From NCBI GenBank assembly GCA_041741095.1, contig JBGSKQ010000048.1, positions 41,239 to 105,238 of the forward strand: a DNA stretch of 64,000 bases. The letters are read 5' to 3'. This DNA comes from UBA6168 sp041741095. GTDB lineage: Bacteria > Bacteroidota > Bacteroidia > Chitinophagales > Saprospiraceae. Position numbers and translations under genes: made by a program. The notes beneath the pieces are model-generated. The model was given only the letters and a program-made list of their open reading frames with translations, was not told the DNA's origin and ran no database searches. This document shows, piece by piece, positions 8,430-16,371 of the stretch (position 1 is the stretch's first letter; each line of letters begins with the position of its first letter).

Positions 8430-9785
8430 ATGAAACAGATCAAACGCCGCCTTGCCGCCATCATGTTTACCGACATCGTCGGTTATACAGCCATGATGCA
8501 GCAGGATGAGGAGATTGCCCGAAAAATGCGGGATCGCCACCGGGAGGTATTCGCCCAATGCACGGAAAAGCACGAAGGGGAAATTTTACAATACTACGGC
8601 GACGGGACGCTCAGCATTTACCCAAGTTCCAGTGCGGCGGTGCAGTGTGCGCTGGAAATACAGCGGGAATTGAAACGGGAACCAGCCGTGTCGTTGCGCA
8701 TTGGCATACACACGGGCGAGATCAGCTACGGCGAGGAAGATGTGTACGGCGACGGCGTCAACATCGCTTCGAGGATAGAGTCGAGGTGTGTGCCGGGCGG
8801 GGTTTTCATTTCGGAAAAAGTACACGACGACATAAAGAACAACGCCAATTTCAAGACCAGGCCGCTCGGTAGTTTTTCCCTAAAAAATGTGGCGCAGCCA
8901 GTGCAGGTCTATGCTTTGGCCAACGAGGGCCTCAACCTGCCGGAGCAATACGGCATCGCCAAACGGGAAGAACCTGCGGCCAAAGCACCGCCCGTGCAAG
9001 CCGTCATTACAGGTAAAAAGAAAAAGCACGTGGCGGGGCTTTTGGGCGTTTTTTTCGGCATGTTCGGCACACACCGATTTTATTTGGGTCAACGGAATTT
9101 AGGCATAGCCTACCTAATTGCCACTATGGCCGTGCTATTTATTATCCCCGGTTTGTCAAAATTCGTCCCCATCATTGCCATTACTGCCTTTATTGATAGC
9201 CTCTTATTATGGACCATGCCAAAGGCCGAGTTTGACCTTAAATTTAATGCAATTGAACAGGTGATTCAGCCAGCACAGACCTCACAGGCAGAATTTCAGG
9301 AAGAGGAACACAAAAGCCTGCTGAAAACACAATTTGAAAAATACAGGGAACAAGCACTGGCCGATTACCGGGAACTGGATTATGAAAACGCTATCGTCCT
9401 GCTGAAAAAAGCGGCAGAACTGAAAAACCACGATCCGGAAATCCATTATTTGCTGGCCTGCTGTTATTCTCAAATAGAAAATGTGGAATATGCACTGCTG
9501 CACCTCGACGCTGCCGTTGCATTTGGCCTGAAGGATCAAATCCGCATCATTTCCAGCCGTGACCTGGCCTATTTGCGCAGTCAACCCATTTTCGAAGTTT
9601 TTCAAAAAAACGGCTACCGCTTATCCAAGGGATTGCCACCCGCCGGGCCGGATTTGCTCCAAAGTAAAAGCCATAAAGACGCTGACTTGTTGGAACAACT
9701 CAACAAACTCCAGGTACTGAAAGAAAAAGGCATCATTACGGAAGAGGAATATTGGCGGCTGAAGCCGGGGGAGAAAGGTGCATAG
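8430..9785 (+). CDS. Class III nucleotide cyclase fused to TM2, TPR-like and SHOCT modules
   Basis: 451 residues. Residues about 8-165 are a class III cyclase homology domain. Metal-binding Asp15 (MFTDIVGYT) and Asp58 (YYGDGTLS) and the transition-state pair Asn111/Arg115 (YGDGVNIASRIES) are present, so catalysis is plausible. Of the purine-specifying pair, Asp104 is kept but the usual Lys is Gln54 (EILQYYGDG). A TM2 domain follows (about 190-265: HVAGLLGVFFGMFGTHRFYL, two membrane helices), then a TPR-like helical region (about 300-380) and a C-terminal SHOCT motif (LEQLNKLQVLKEKGIITEEE). The cyclase would be cytosolic and membrane-anchored. No phosphodiesterase or CRP gene is nearby. Confidence 0.9.
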   Translation: MKQIKRRLAAIMFTDIVGYTAMMQQDEEIARKMRDRHREVFAQCTEKHEGEILQYYGDGTLSIYPSSSAAVQCALEIQRELKREPAVSLRIGIHTGEISYGEEDVYGDGVNIASRIESRCVPGGVFISEKVHDDIKNNANFKTRPLGSFSLKNVAQPVQVYALANEGLNLPEQYGIAKREEPAAKAPPVQAVITGKKKKHVAGLLGVFFGMFGTHRFYLGQRNLGIAYLIATMAVLFIIPGLSKFVPIIAITAFIDSLLLWTMPKAEFDLKFNAIEQVIQPAQTSQAEFQEEEHKSLLKTQFEKYREQALADYRELDYENAIVLLKKAAELKNHDPEIHYLLACCYSQIENVEYALLHLDAAVAFGLKDQIRIISSRDLAYLRSQPIFEVFQKNGYRLSKGLPPAGPDLLQSKSHKDADLLEQLNKLQVLKEKGIITEEEYWRLKPGEKGA

Positions 9786-9811
9786 CGGCAGGAAATATCA
9801 TATCCCGAATT

Positions 9812-10378
9812 ATGAAAAAGGAAAACGCCAACTTCACTTATGCCACACTGGGCAGTGAAGATGAAATCTTACAATTACTTGCCCTTCAACAGGCAAACCT
9901 GGCCGCCAATATTTCATCGAAAACCGCCGTATCGCAGGGCTTTCTAACGGTGCAACATGACTTTGCTTTACTGGCTGAAATGAATGCCACCATTCCTCAA
10001 GTAGTGGCCAAGGATGGGGCAAAAATGATTGGCTACGCCCTCACAATGCTGCCTTCTTTTGCTGAAAAAATTCCGGTGCTACAGCCCATGTTTGCCTTAT
10101 TTGATGAAATTGAATACCGTCACCGCAGAATTTCAGGCTACCGATATTACGTGATGGGCCAGGTTTGCGTAGCGAAAGACTATCGGGGCATGGGAGCTTT
10201 TGACGGGCTTTATCAAAAACACAAAGAACTCTTCGCCCCAACATTTGATTTCTGCATCACTGAAATAGCCAGCCGCAACGCCCGCTCAAAACGGGCCCAT
10301 CAAAGGGTTGGTTTCAAAACTATCTTTACTCATCAGGAAGCTGCGGACCTGTGGGAAATTGTTTTGTGGGAATGGTAA
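9812..10378 (+). CDS. GNAT-family N-acetyltransferase
   Basis: 188 residues from the ATG at 9812; the frame is open upstream to 9752, but that would overlap the cyclase gene in another frame. The acetyl-CoA binding segment is VCVAKDYRGMGAFDGLYQKH (about 115-134), with the R/Q-x-x-G-x-G/A loop as RGMGA. The late ITEIASRNARSKRAHQRVGF is the usual strand and helix before the substrate strand. The acceptor cannot be inferred. It starts 26 bp after the cyclase stop, so the two may be cotranscribed. Confidence 0.8.
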   Translation: MKKENANFTYATLGSEDEILQLLALQQANLAANISSKTAVSQGFLTVQHDFALLAEMNATIPQVVAKDGAKMIGYALTMLPSFAEKIPVLQPMFALFDEIEYRHRRISGYRYYVMGQVCVAKDYRGMGAFDGLYQKHKELFAPTFDFCITEIASRNARSKRAHQRVGFKTIFTHQEAADLWEIVLWEW

Positions 10379-10380
10379 AA

Positions 10381-10406
10381 TAGTCAACAGTTTTCAGTCC
10401 ACAGTC
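10381..10406. repeat. Short heptad array, CAGTCnn family
   Basis: Between the convergent GNAT and subtilase genes, AGTC or CAGT units recur at 10381, 10388, 10395 and 10402, an exact 7-bp period. It is the same family as the large palindrome at 39206-39276, but only one orientation is seen here. Confidence 0.6.
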
Positions 10407-10418
10407 CAAAGTAGTTGT

Positions 10419-12302
10419 TTAAGCAAGCTCTTTCAAATCCTTCACAAAGCCATCCACACCAGCCGCCTTCATTTTTTTCTGCAAATTGGTCACGTCCACC
10501 TTGTTCGTATAGGCCCCGACCAGTACTTTATACACCGTTTTTCCATTCAACTCGTTGATATTCACCACGATAGCTTCGTTGAATTGCCGTTGCAATTTTT
10601 CAGCACTGATCAATACATTGCCATAATCAGCAAAAACGCCCACCTGCACACTGTAGCCTTGAGAGGCTTGCTTTTCTACGCTAAACCTGAAAAGCCCCTG
10701 GCCAGAACTGACCGGGCCAGTCACTTCGGAAGGTTTGGGCACAACCGTACCGGCAGTTCCGTCCTTGCGGCGCAAAGCTTCTGCCACAGCCTTGTCGGCG
10801 TTCACCCGGCCATATCCATATTTCCGGGAGTGGCCATTGCTGTAGTCAGTGGGCGAGCCGATTTTGTCAGCTGTTTTTATCAAAATTTCCTTGACTTCCT
10901 TAGCGGTCAAATTGGGGTTGGCCGACAGCATGAGGGCGCAGATGCCCGCCACGATGGGCGTAGCGCCGCTGGTGCCGCCGAAATGCTTGTAAGGCCCAGT
11001 CCTGTCCATGCCGTCAGCCCAGTATTTCCAGGCACCTTCGCCACGGGCAGTCGTGCCGGGATCCCACCAGGCACGGGCGGCGATGAGCGGCCAGTCGCCA
11101 TTGGAGGGGGCGCAGATGGTGACCTCCTGCCCTTGATTTGAATAGCTGGCGTAGCGGTCTTTGCTGTCGCAGGCCGCCACGCAAATGACATCGGGGTGGG
11201 CGGCGTAGAAATTTACGTAGTCAAACCCTTCGTTGCCGGCAGCGAAAAGGATGACGCAGCCCTTGCCGGTGCGGCCCTGCTTGGCTGCCTTGGCGATGGC
11301 CTCTTCTTTCAGGGGATTGAGCGCATAACGGGTGTCGGTGGTACCCCAACTGCAACTGACCACGTCCGCTCCGTTTTGGATACAATAATCAAACATTTGC
11401 TCGGTCGCCCTTACACTGTACGAGGTACCGCTAACGGGCATAAATTTCGCATTCGGGGCTACCCCGACCATGCCCTGCCCATTGGCGATGGCCAATGCCA
11501 GGCTGGCACAGGGCGTACCATGCGTAAAGGAAGGATCGGAATCGCTCAAGCGGTCGGACTGTGTCCACAGGTCAAATGGGCGATAGACTTTATTTTTCAA
11601 ATCGGGGTGGGTAATGTCAATACCGTTGTCAACGATGGCGATGACAATGTCAGAAGAGCCGAGGCTGTTCAGGCGCTGCCATGCGTCAATGACCTTGGCA
11701 TCAGCACCTTTTTTGGTGGAATAGCTGCCGCTGGCGATAAAGCCGTCGTTTTTCAAATGCCATTCCTCCGCCAGGTAGGTGTCGTTGGGCAAGACCAAAT
11801 CGTACTCTTCGAGCAGCATGTCGAGGTCGGGTTCGGCCAATTTTACCAAAGAAATTTGTTGTAGCGCACTGGCCACCTTAATGGGGTTGGGCGAATCCTT
11901 GGTCACCTTGGCGATGATTTGGTCAGTGCCACGGCGCTCCACCATTTCCAGTTTGTATTCGTCGAGCACCAATTGCTGTTCGCCCTCGTCCACCTCTGGT
12001 TGGAAAATGATAAAAATCTCTCCCGTTGGCACCATCGGCCTTCCGCCGCCTTCGGGCACATAGACGTGGGTGCCTAGTTCGATTTCTTTTTTTTGGCGCA
12101 CCTCGTCCAGTTTGTCGTCCATGGTTTCGCCGCCCTTATTCAATGTGACGACCTTGAAACCGCCGAGATTGGGCAATTTTTGCTCGTTGACGTAGTCTTT
12201 TTTTTCGAGGTCGAGCGGTTTGTTTGTTTTAAGCCCGACGAGACTTTCGCTTTTTTTCAAAACAAGCTCGCCCTTTCCGCTTTTTATCTTGTACTTGCTC
12301 AT
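10419..12302 (-). CDS. S8 subtilisin-like protease with C-terminal SPOR domain
   Basis: 627 residues from the ATG at 12302 (MSKYKIKSGKGELVLK). The catalytic triad is Asp225 (IAIVDNGIDITHPDL), His261 (FTHGTPCAS) and Ser445 (FGGTSGATPIVAG), with oxyanion Asn357 (FAAGNEG). Residues 1-170 resemble a fervidolysin-type prodomain. The last 80 residues (YSVQVGVFADYGNVL to GVDGFVKDL) are a SPOR domain, known from other proteins to bind glycan-denuded peptidoglycan. No signal peptide is visible, which is odd for a SPOR protein. The frame continues 30 codons upstream, but that part is a tandem DNA repeat giving KQIK units and is probably a leader rather than protein. Confidence 0.92.
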   Translation of the reverse strand: MSKYKIKSGKGELVLKKSESLVGLKTNKPLDLEKKDYVNEQKLPNLGGFKVVTLNKGGETMDDKLDEVRQKKEIELGTHVYVPEGGGRPMVPTGEIFIIFQPEVDEGEQQLVLDEYKLEMVERRGTDQIIAKVTKDSPNPIKVASALQQISLVKLAEPDLDMLLEEYDLVLPNDTYLAEEWHLKNDGFIASGSYSTKKGADAKVIDAWQRLNSLGSSDIVIAIVDNGIDITHPDLKNKVYRPFDLWTQSDRLSDSDPSFTHGTPCASLALAIANGQGMVGVAPNAKFMPVSGTSYSVRATEQMFDYCIQNGADVVSCSWGTTDTRYALNPLKEEAIAKAAKQGRTGKGCVILFAAGNEGFDYVNFYAAHPDVICVAACDSKDRYASYSNQGQEVTICAPSNGDWPLIAARAWWDPGTTARGEGAWKYWADGMDRTGPYKHFGGTSGATPIVAGICALMLSANPNLTAKEVKEILIKTADKIGSPTDYSNGHSRKYGYGRVNADKAVAEALRRKDGTAGTVVPKPSEVTGPVSSGQGLFRFSVEKQASQGYSVQVGVFADYGNVLISAEKLQRQFNEAIVVNINELNGKTVYKVLVGAYTNKVDVTNLQKKMKAAGVDGFVKDLKELA

Positions 12303-12326
12303 TGTAGAAAGATTTGGTTTGAGATG

Positions 12327-12380
12327 TTTGATTTGTTTGGGTAGTTTGATTTGTTTGAAGGGTTTGATTTGTTTGGGGGT
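12327..12380. repeat. Three 18-bp tandem repeats in the subtilase leader
   Basis: The unit TTTGATTTGTTTGggtag begins at 12327, 12345 and 12363. The array sits 25 bp upstream of the subtilase ATG and by chance keeps the frame open, which would produce a false N-terminal extension rich in KQIK. Confidence 0.75.
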
Positions 12381-12548
12381 TGCATAGGGCAAAATTCCAA
12401 CAATATCAAACAGTGTTGCCAGGTACGAAAAGTGGATAGAATGTGTTTTGGTTTGAAAATTGAGTTTTTACACCCGGAAAATTAGGAAACAGTTGGGAGA
12501 AGTTTTTGGAAGGATTTCAGCTAAAAACTTCTCTATCAGGGTTTTTTA

Positions 12549-12556
12549 TAATTTTG
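12549..12556 (+). promoter_or_regulatory. Candidate -7 box TAATTTTG upstream of ECF sigma gene
   Basis: Matches the Bacteroidota -7 consensus TAnnTTTG. No clear -33 TTG is seen at the expected spacing. The implied leader is about 115 nt. Confidence 0.3.
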
Positions 12557-12675
12557 CCGCCATTGTAGGCTTCTAATTTGGTGGCCGTTGGCAATTGGAG
12601 CTTGGCTTGATTCATCAACTTCATCCAAATGCCAACAACATTTTACAATTAGACTCTTGGCGTTCAACCGCATAA

Positions 12676-13281
12676 ATGGCCATTATACAACTAAATACAG
12701 ACCCAAGCCGCCTCTCTGACGAAGAGCTGGTGAGCAGGTTCGCCAAAACAAAGGAACAGGCATACTTTGAGGAATTGTACAACCGGTACATACACCTGGC
12801 CTATGGCGTTTGCCTGAAAATGCTGAAAAACCAGGATGACAGCCAGGACGTGGTGTCGGAAGTTTTTAAAATCCTCTACATCAAATTGCCCACTGCCAAC
12901 GTCAAATCCTTCAAGAGCTACCTCTACGCCGTGGCCCGCAACGAATCAATCGCCAAGCTGCGCCAGCGCAAGACGGAAATGACCAAAATGGCCGATTGGC
13001 AATACACTGAAAACTCTTCGGGCGATTTTATGGAAAATGAGGGGCTGATCGCTCAATTGGACAATACACCTTCTGTTGAATCGCAAGTTGAAAAGGCCGT
13101 GGGGGAGTTGAACGATGACCAGCGCCTTTGCGTCCATCTATTTTTCTACGAAGATAAAAGCTACAAAGAAATAGCAACCCAGACCGGTTACTCTGAAAAG
13201 CAAGTAAAAAGCTACCTGCAAAACGGCAAAAGAAACCTTAGGCTCATACTTGAAAAAACATTGAGAAAACACACGGCTTGA
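12676..13281 (+). CDS. ECF-family RNA polymerase sigma factor
   Basis: 201 residues. Region 2 is EELYNRYIHLAYGVCLKML then DDSQDVVSEVFKILYIKL (about 30-75). Region 4 is QRLCVHLFFYEDKSYKEIA then GYSEKQVKSYLQNGKRNLR (about 150-192), a helix-turn-helix for -35 recognition. It is the first gene of a two-gene unit with the zinc-finger/TPR membrane protein 98 bp downstream, the usual arrangement of an ECF sigma factor with its cognate regulator. The target regulon cannot be read here. Confidence 0.92.
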   Translation: MAIIQLNTDPSRLSDEELVSRFAKTKEQAYFEELYNRYIHLAYGVCLKMLKNQDDSQDVVSEVFKILYIKLPTANVKSFKSYLYAVARNESIAKLRQRKTEMTKMADWQYTENSSGDFMENEGLIAQLDNTPSVESQVEKAVGELNDDQRLCVHLFFYEDKSYKEIATQTGYSEKQVKSYLQNGKRNLRLILEKTLRKHTA

Positions 13282-13379
13282 ACAGTTCGGCAGTTCAAAG
13301 CCAGCAGTTTTTATGAACTGAAAATTGCCAGCTAAAATGAATTGAGGAAGTGTCCAAGCGCCAAAGAATCGCTGCTCCA

Positions 13380-14153
13380 ATGAACGGAAATATACTACAT
13401 AAGATTTACCAACCCTCATCATGCCTGAGCGAGCAGGAAGTGAGGGAATATTTGGCCGGCAAAAGCAACGGGGCCGGGCTACATCGGGTGGAAAACCACC
13501 TGCTCGACTGCCCACTATGCTCCGATGCCGTGGACGGTGCCGAATTGGCCGGGCTTTCTGCCTTGCCCGCACTCGAAGATTTTTCTTCTTTCAAAAAAAA
13601 ACTCCCTGAGCTACAGGAAGCTAAGATCCGCCGTTTGACTCCAGGCAAAATACTGGCACGGGCAGCGGCCATCGCCGCAGTTGTTGTCCTGGGTGCTGTA
13701 GCCTACCTGAACCTGTACCAAGCACCTTCCGGCGAAAAACTGTACGCACAGTATTACTCCTTTTACGAAAACGACATCCCCCTTACCCGCAGCGGCGACA
13801 CGGCAGCCTTGAACCCAGCAATGGCCAGTGCCCTCAACGATTACTCCTCCCACCGTTTTTCACAGAGTATTGCCTATTTTGAAAAAGCCATCGAAGAAGA
13901 ACCCGACAACGATGCCGCCCATTTTTTCGCAGGCATGGCTTGCCTGGAGGCCAGTGAATGGGACAAAGCTTGCCAGCACCTCGACGGTGCAAGGAAGAGC
14001 GGTGGTGCTTATGCCTCTAAAGCCGCCTGGTACCTGGCTTTGGCTTATTTGAAAACAGATAAAAGGGAAGAAGCAAAACAGGTATTGGAGGAGTTTGCCA
14101 AAAATGGCGGCAGCAAAGCGGGCGAAGCAAAAGCGTTGCTGGCGAAAATTTAA
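13380..14153 (+). CDS. Putative anti-sigma factor with zinc-finger, one TM helix and periplasmic TPRs
   Basis: 257 residues from the ATG at 13380; a GTG at 13350 in the same frame is possible. Near residue 36 the spacing HRVENHLLDCPLCSDA gives an HxxxCxxC-type zinc-binding anti-sigma motif. A single membrane helix (ILARAAAIAAVVVLGAVAYL) lies at about residues 90-112. The outer part contains TPR units (RFSQSIAYFEKAIEEEPDN, EWDKACQHLDGARK, DKREEAKQVLEEFAK). The inferred model is cytosolic sequestration of the upstream ECF sigma factor with periplasmic sensing through the TPRs. It ends 12 bp from the convergent OmpA-like gene. Confidence 0.75.
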   Translation: MNGNILHKIYQPSSCLSEQEVREYLAGKSNGAGLHRVENHLLDCPLCSDAVDGAELAGLSALPALEDFSSFKKKLPELQEAKIRRLTPGKILARAAAIAAVVVLGAVAYLNLYQAPSGEKLYAQYYSFYENDIPLTRSGDTAALNPAMASALNDYSSHRFSQSIAYFEKAIEEEPDNDAAHFFAGMACLEASEWDKACQHLDGARKSGGAYASKAAWYLALAYLKTDKREEAKQVLEEFAKNGGSKAGEAKALLAKI

Positions 14154-14165
14154 GCGCTGTATTTA

Positions 14166-15068
14166 TCAGCTTTTTTTTGCGCTTTCCTGCAATTGATCCA
14201 GTACCCGATCGTACTGTGGCAACAAAATAATTTCTACCCTCCGGTTAAGTTCCCTTGTTTCAACTGATTCGTTGGATGCCCTCGGCTCGAATTCGCCCTT
14301 TCCCGTCACGGTGATCTGGCTGGGGTTGAGGCCAAAATCCCTCCCCAATGCACGGGCGACGGCGGCAGCCTGTACGGCGCTCAGATCCAGATTATCGGTA
14401 TAGGCTTTGTTTTTGACGGGCGATGTGTCGGTATGGCCAGTGACCAGCAGTGAAAATTCAGGATGGTTGACAAGCACTTCGGCAATGACACCCAGGGCCT
14501 TCGTTCCTTTGGCATCCAGGCTGGTGCGCCCCGCAGTTTTGAACAAAAGTTTTTCCGATAAACCGATTGTCAGCTTCCTTTCGCCCACCACGATCGAAAT
14601 GTCGTCCAGGCCCAAGGGCTGAATGGCGGCTTCCACTTTTTTTGAAATTTCTTCCAGCGATTGTTGCTGCTTCTCAAGGGTAGCGCCCAGGCTGTTGATA
14701 AATTGCTCTTTATTGGCCACTTCTTCGGCCTTAGTTTTCAGGGCCACATCCATCATTTGCTGCTGGGTCAATGATTGCTTGGTGATTTTTTCGATTTCAT
14801 CCTGCAGGCGGCTGATTTGGTTGTTTTGTTTATCCTGCAAATCAGTCAGGGCCTTATTGGCCCCTGTTTTTTCGGCCAGTTGCAAGTTGAGTTGGCCAAT
14901 TTCCTGGTTGAGGGAAAGGATGCGGCTGTTCAGCGAAAGATTGGTGCTATCCCGGACAGAAACTTCCCGCAAGAATTTTTTCTTGCCAACACAAGCGGTT
15001 GAAAATAAGCCAATTGTAGCAAAAATGGCGATGAATAGGCAGCTTCGGTGTATGGTGTTTGTCAACAT
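14166..15068 (-). CDS. OmpA-family peptidoglycan-binding lipoprotein with coiled coil
   Basis: 300 residues. The signal peptide ends in a lipobox-like GLFSTAC (Cys26). Residues about 40-150 form a long coiled coil (SLNSRILSLNQEIGQLNLQL). The C-terminal 120 residues are an OmpA/MotB domain (LLVTGHTDTSPVKNKAYTDN, LSAVQAAAVARALGR, ITVTGKGEFEPRASNES, RELNRRVEIILLP), which binds diaminopimelate in peptidoglycan. It probably links the outer membrane to the cell wall. Convergent with the anti-sigma gene and oriented like the coiled-coil membrane gene behind it. Confidence 0.88.
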   Translation of the reverse strand: MLTNTIHRSCLFIAIFATIGLFSTACVGKKKFLREVSVRDSTNLSLNSRILSLNQEIGQLNLQLAEKTGANKALTDLQDKQNNQISRLQDEIEKITKQSLTQQQMMDVALKTKAEEVANKEQFINSLGATLEKQQQSLEEISKKVEAAIQPLGLDDISIVVGERKLTIGLSEKLLFKTAGRTSLDAKGTKALGVIAEVLVNHPEFSLLVTGHTDTSPVKNKAYTDNLDLSAVQAAAVARALGRDFGLNPSQITVTGKGEFEPRASNESVETRELNRRVEIILLPQYDRVLDQLQESAKKS

Positions 15069-15151
15069 ATTTAATACGATTGTTTGGCGAAAATAGGAGG
15101 AGGGTAAAATTATAAAAAATGGCTAAAGGGGCGGCAAATACCTTACTTTAA

Positions 15152-15198
15152 TAAAAGAAAAAGGGCTCAGACCAAAGATCCGTGCCCTTTTTCTTTTA
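15152..15198 (-). terminator. Strong rho-independent terminator after the coiled-coil membrane gene
   Basis: A perfect 15-bp inverted repeat (taaaagaaaaagggc at 15152-15166 and its complement at 15184-15198) with a 17-nt loop. The A-rich left arm gives a U-tract when read leftwards, so it should end the leftward transcript from 16120. Confidence 0.85.
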
Positions 15199-15208
15199 AC
15201 GAATTCGC

Positions 15209-16120
15209 CTATTGTAGCCTAAAACTGGAAGCACCCAACAAACCTATGTCGGTATAAACAGCTACCCGGTAAAAGCCCCTTTTCAGTTTGTCCTCCAAAT
15301 CGTGGGTGAAAGAAAGACGCTGGTTTTCCTGCACGTTTACCCGCTGCTCCTTCACGGCTTGGATGTCCATATCCTGGCCGTTCACGTTCACCTTGGCCTG
15401 GATGGGGTTTTCAGCTTTAATGGGCGTCCCCTTGTCGTCGGTGATGACGAGGTACAGTGGCCGCACTTTTTGGTATTCTTTGTTCACGCCCATAAGGTCG
15501 AAACTCACCAAAACCCTTTTGGCCTTGCGGGCCTTGGCCGTAGCCTTTGGGTTGTTTTTTTCAACCTCCACCCGGAATGCGCTGGCTTTGAAATTGGCCA
15601 GGGTCAGGCGTTTCAGTTCCTCTTGAATGGTAGCATTGAGGTTGGCCAATTCGTCGTTTTGGCTGCGGGCAGAGGCCAGGTCTTCGGTGAGCTGGCCGGT
15701 CACCAAGCGCAGGGAGTCGTTTTCCGCTTGCAGGTTGCCAATGGCCATTTCGAGGGAAGCTTTGGCAGCCAGCAGTTCTTCAATTTGAGCTTTCAGGTTG
15801 TTGGTGGCACCGGCGCTTTGCTTTTGCGCTTTGCGCAAGGCGGCTTCTTTTGAGGCCAGGTTTTTCTGCGCATCGGCCAATGAACCTTGCAGCGATTCAT
15901 TCTCTTCGGCCAAGGTGGAATAAGCCTGTTCGAGACTGTCCACTTCGGTTTCCAGGTTGTTTTTCAAGGTATTTAGGTCGCTCAATTGGGTATTGAGCAT
16001 GGAGTTTTGTTCTTCCAACGCCTTGTTGGCACTCCGTGTCGAAAAGCCCCAATATGCAGCCCCCAACAATAGGAGAAGCAGGATTACTGCTACAATGGTT
16101 AAGCCCTGTTTTGCATTCAT
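15209..16120 (-). CDS. Single-pass membrane protein with long coiled coil, function unknown
   Basis: 303 residues. An N-terminal membrane anchor (LTIVAVILLLLLLGAAYWGF, about 8-27) is followed by a coiled coil rich in E, Q, L, N and A to about residue 175 (NLETEVDSLEQAYSTLAEEN, LQAENDSLRLVTGQL). A globular C-terminal domain (about 180-303) contains RVLVSFDLMGVNKEYQKVRP and GFYRVAVYTDIGLLGASSF. It looks like a Saprospiraceae-type protein of unknown role, perhaps an envelope spacer. It lies next to the OmpA-like lipoprotein, which is also a coiled-coil envelope protein, but a terminator separates them. Confidence 0.7.
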   Translation of the reverse strand: MNAKQGLTIVAVILLLLLLGAAYWGFSTRSANKALEEQNSMLNTQLSDLNTLKNNLETEVDSLEQAYSTLAEENESLQGSLADAQKNLASKEAALRKAQKQSAGATNNLKAQIEELLAAKASLEMAIGNLQAENDSLRLVTGQLTEDLASARSQNDELANLNATIQEELKRLTLANFKASAFRVEVEKNNPKATAKARKAKRVLVSFDLMGVNKEYQKVRPLYLVITDDKGTPIKAENPIQAKVNVNGQDMDIQAVKEQRVNVQENQRLSFTHDLEDKLKRGFYRVAVYTDIGLLGASSFRLQ

Positions 16121-16161
16121 TTTAGTTGTTTTTTATGGTGAAATAGATGTTTTGCCAAAGC

Positions 16162-16169
16162 CAAAGGTA
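16162..16169 (-). promoter_or_regulatory. Candidate -7 box TACCTTTG for the coiled-coil membrane gene
   Basis: Exact TAnnTTTG match on the minus strand, 42 bp upstream of the ATG at 16120. No clear -33 TTG is present. Confidence 0.4.
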
Positions 16170-16371
16170 TAAAATAGGTAATGGAAAGCAGAGGACTTTT
16201 AGGATGTGCGCCGAAAGGCATTTGTCATTATACGTTGCACAACTTTCATGGCCATTAACGGCAATAGGAATATGGGTGTTTTTTAATGGACATTAAGAAA
16301 AAATGAAAATTACAGCCACCTGGGAATGATAGCCGAATAGATAAACCAACAAAATAGGCTTTAGGCGAGCC

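Larger units (their letters stand above)
12303..12675. other. Intergenic region between divergent subtilase and sigma-factor genes
   Basis: The 373-bp gap starts with an 18-bp tandem repeat (12327-12380) directly upstream of the subtilase start. A -7-like box for the sigma-factor gene is at 12549-12556. The rest is A/T-rich and shows no hairpin or RNA gene. Confidence 0.5.

Noticed and set aside
9752..9811. Extended GNAT start at 9752
   Set aside because: It overlaps the cyclase gene in another frame and adds residues without similarity to the GNAT fold.
10308..11141. Plus-strand frame antisense to the subtilase
   Set aside because: The minus frame carries the complete S8 triad and a SPOR domain; the plus frame has no domain.
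12303..12392. N-terminal extension of the subtilase to an ATG at 12392
   Set aside because: The added part is a tandem 18-bp DNA repeat that reads KQIK units and carries no signal peptide; MSKYKIK is a better start.
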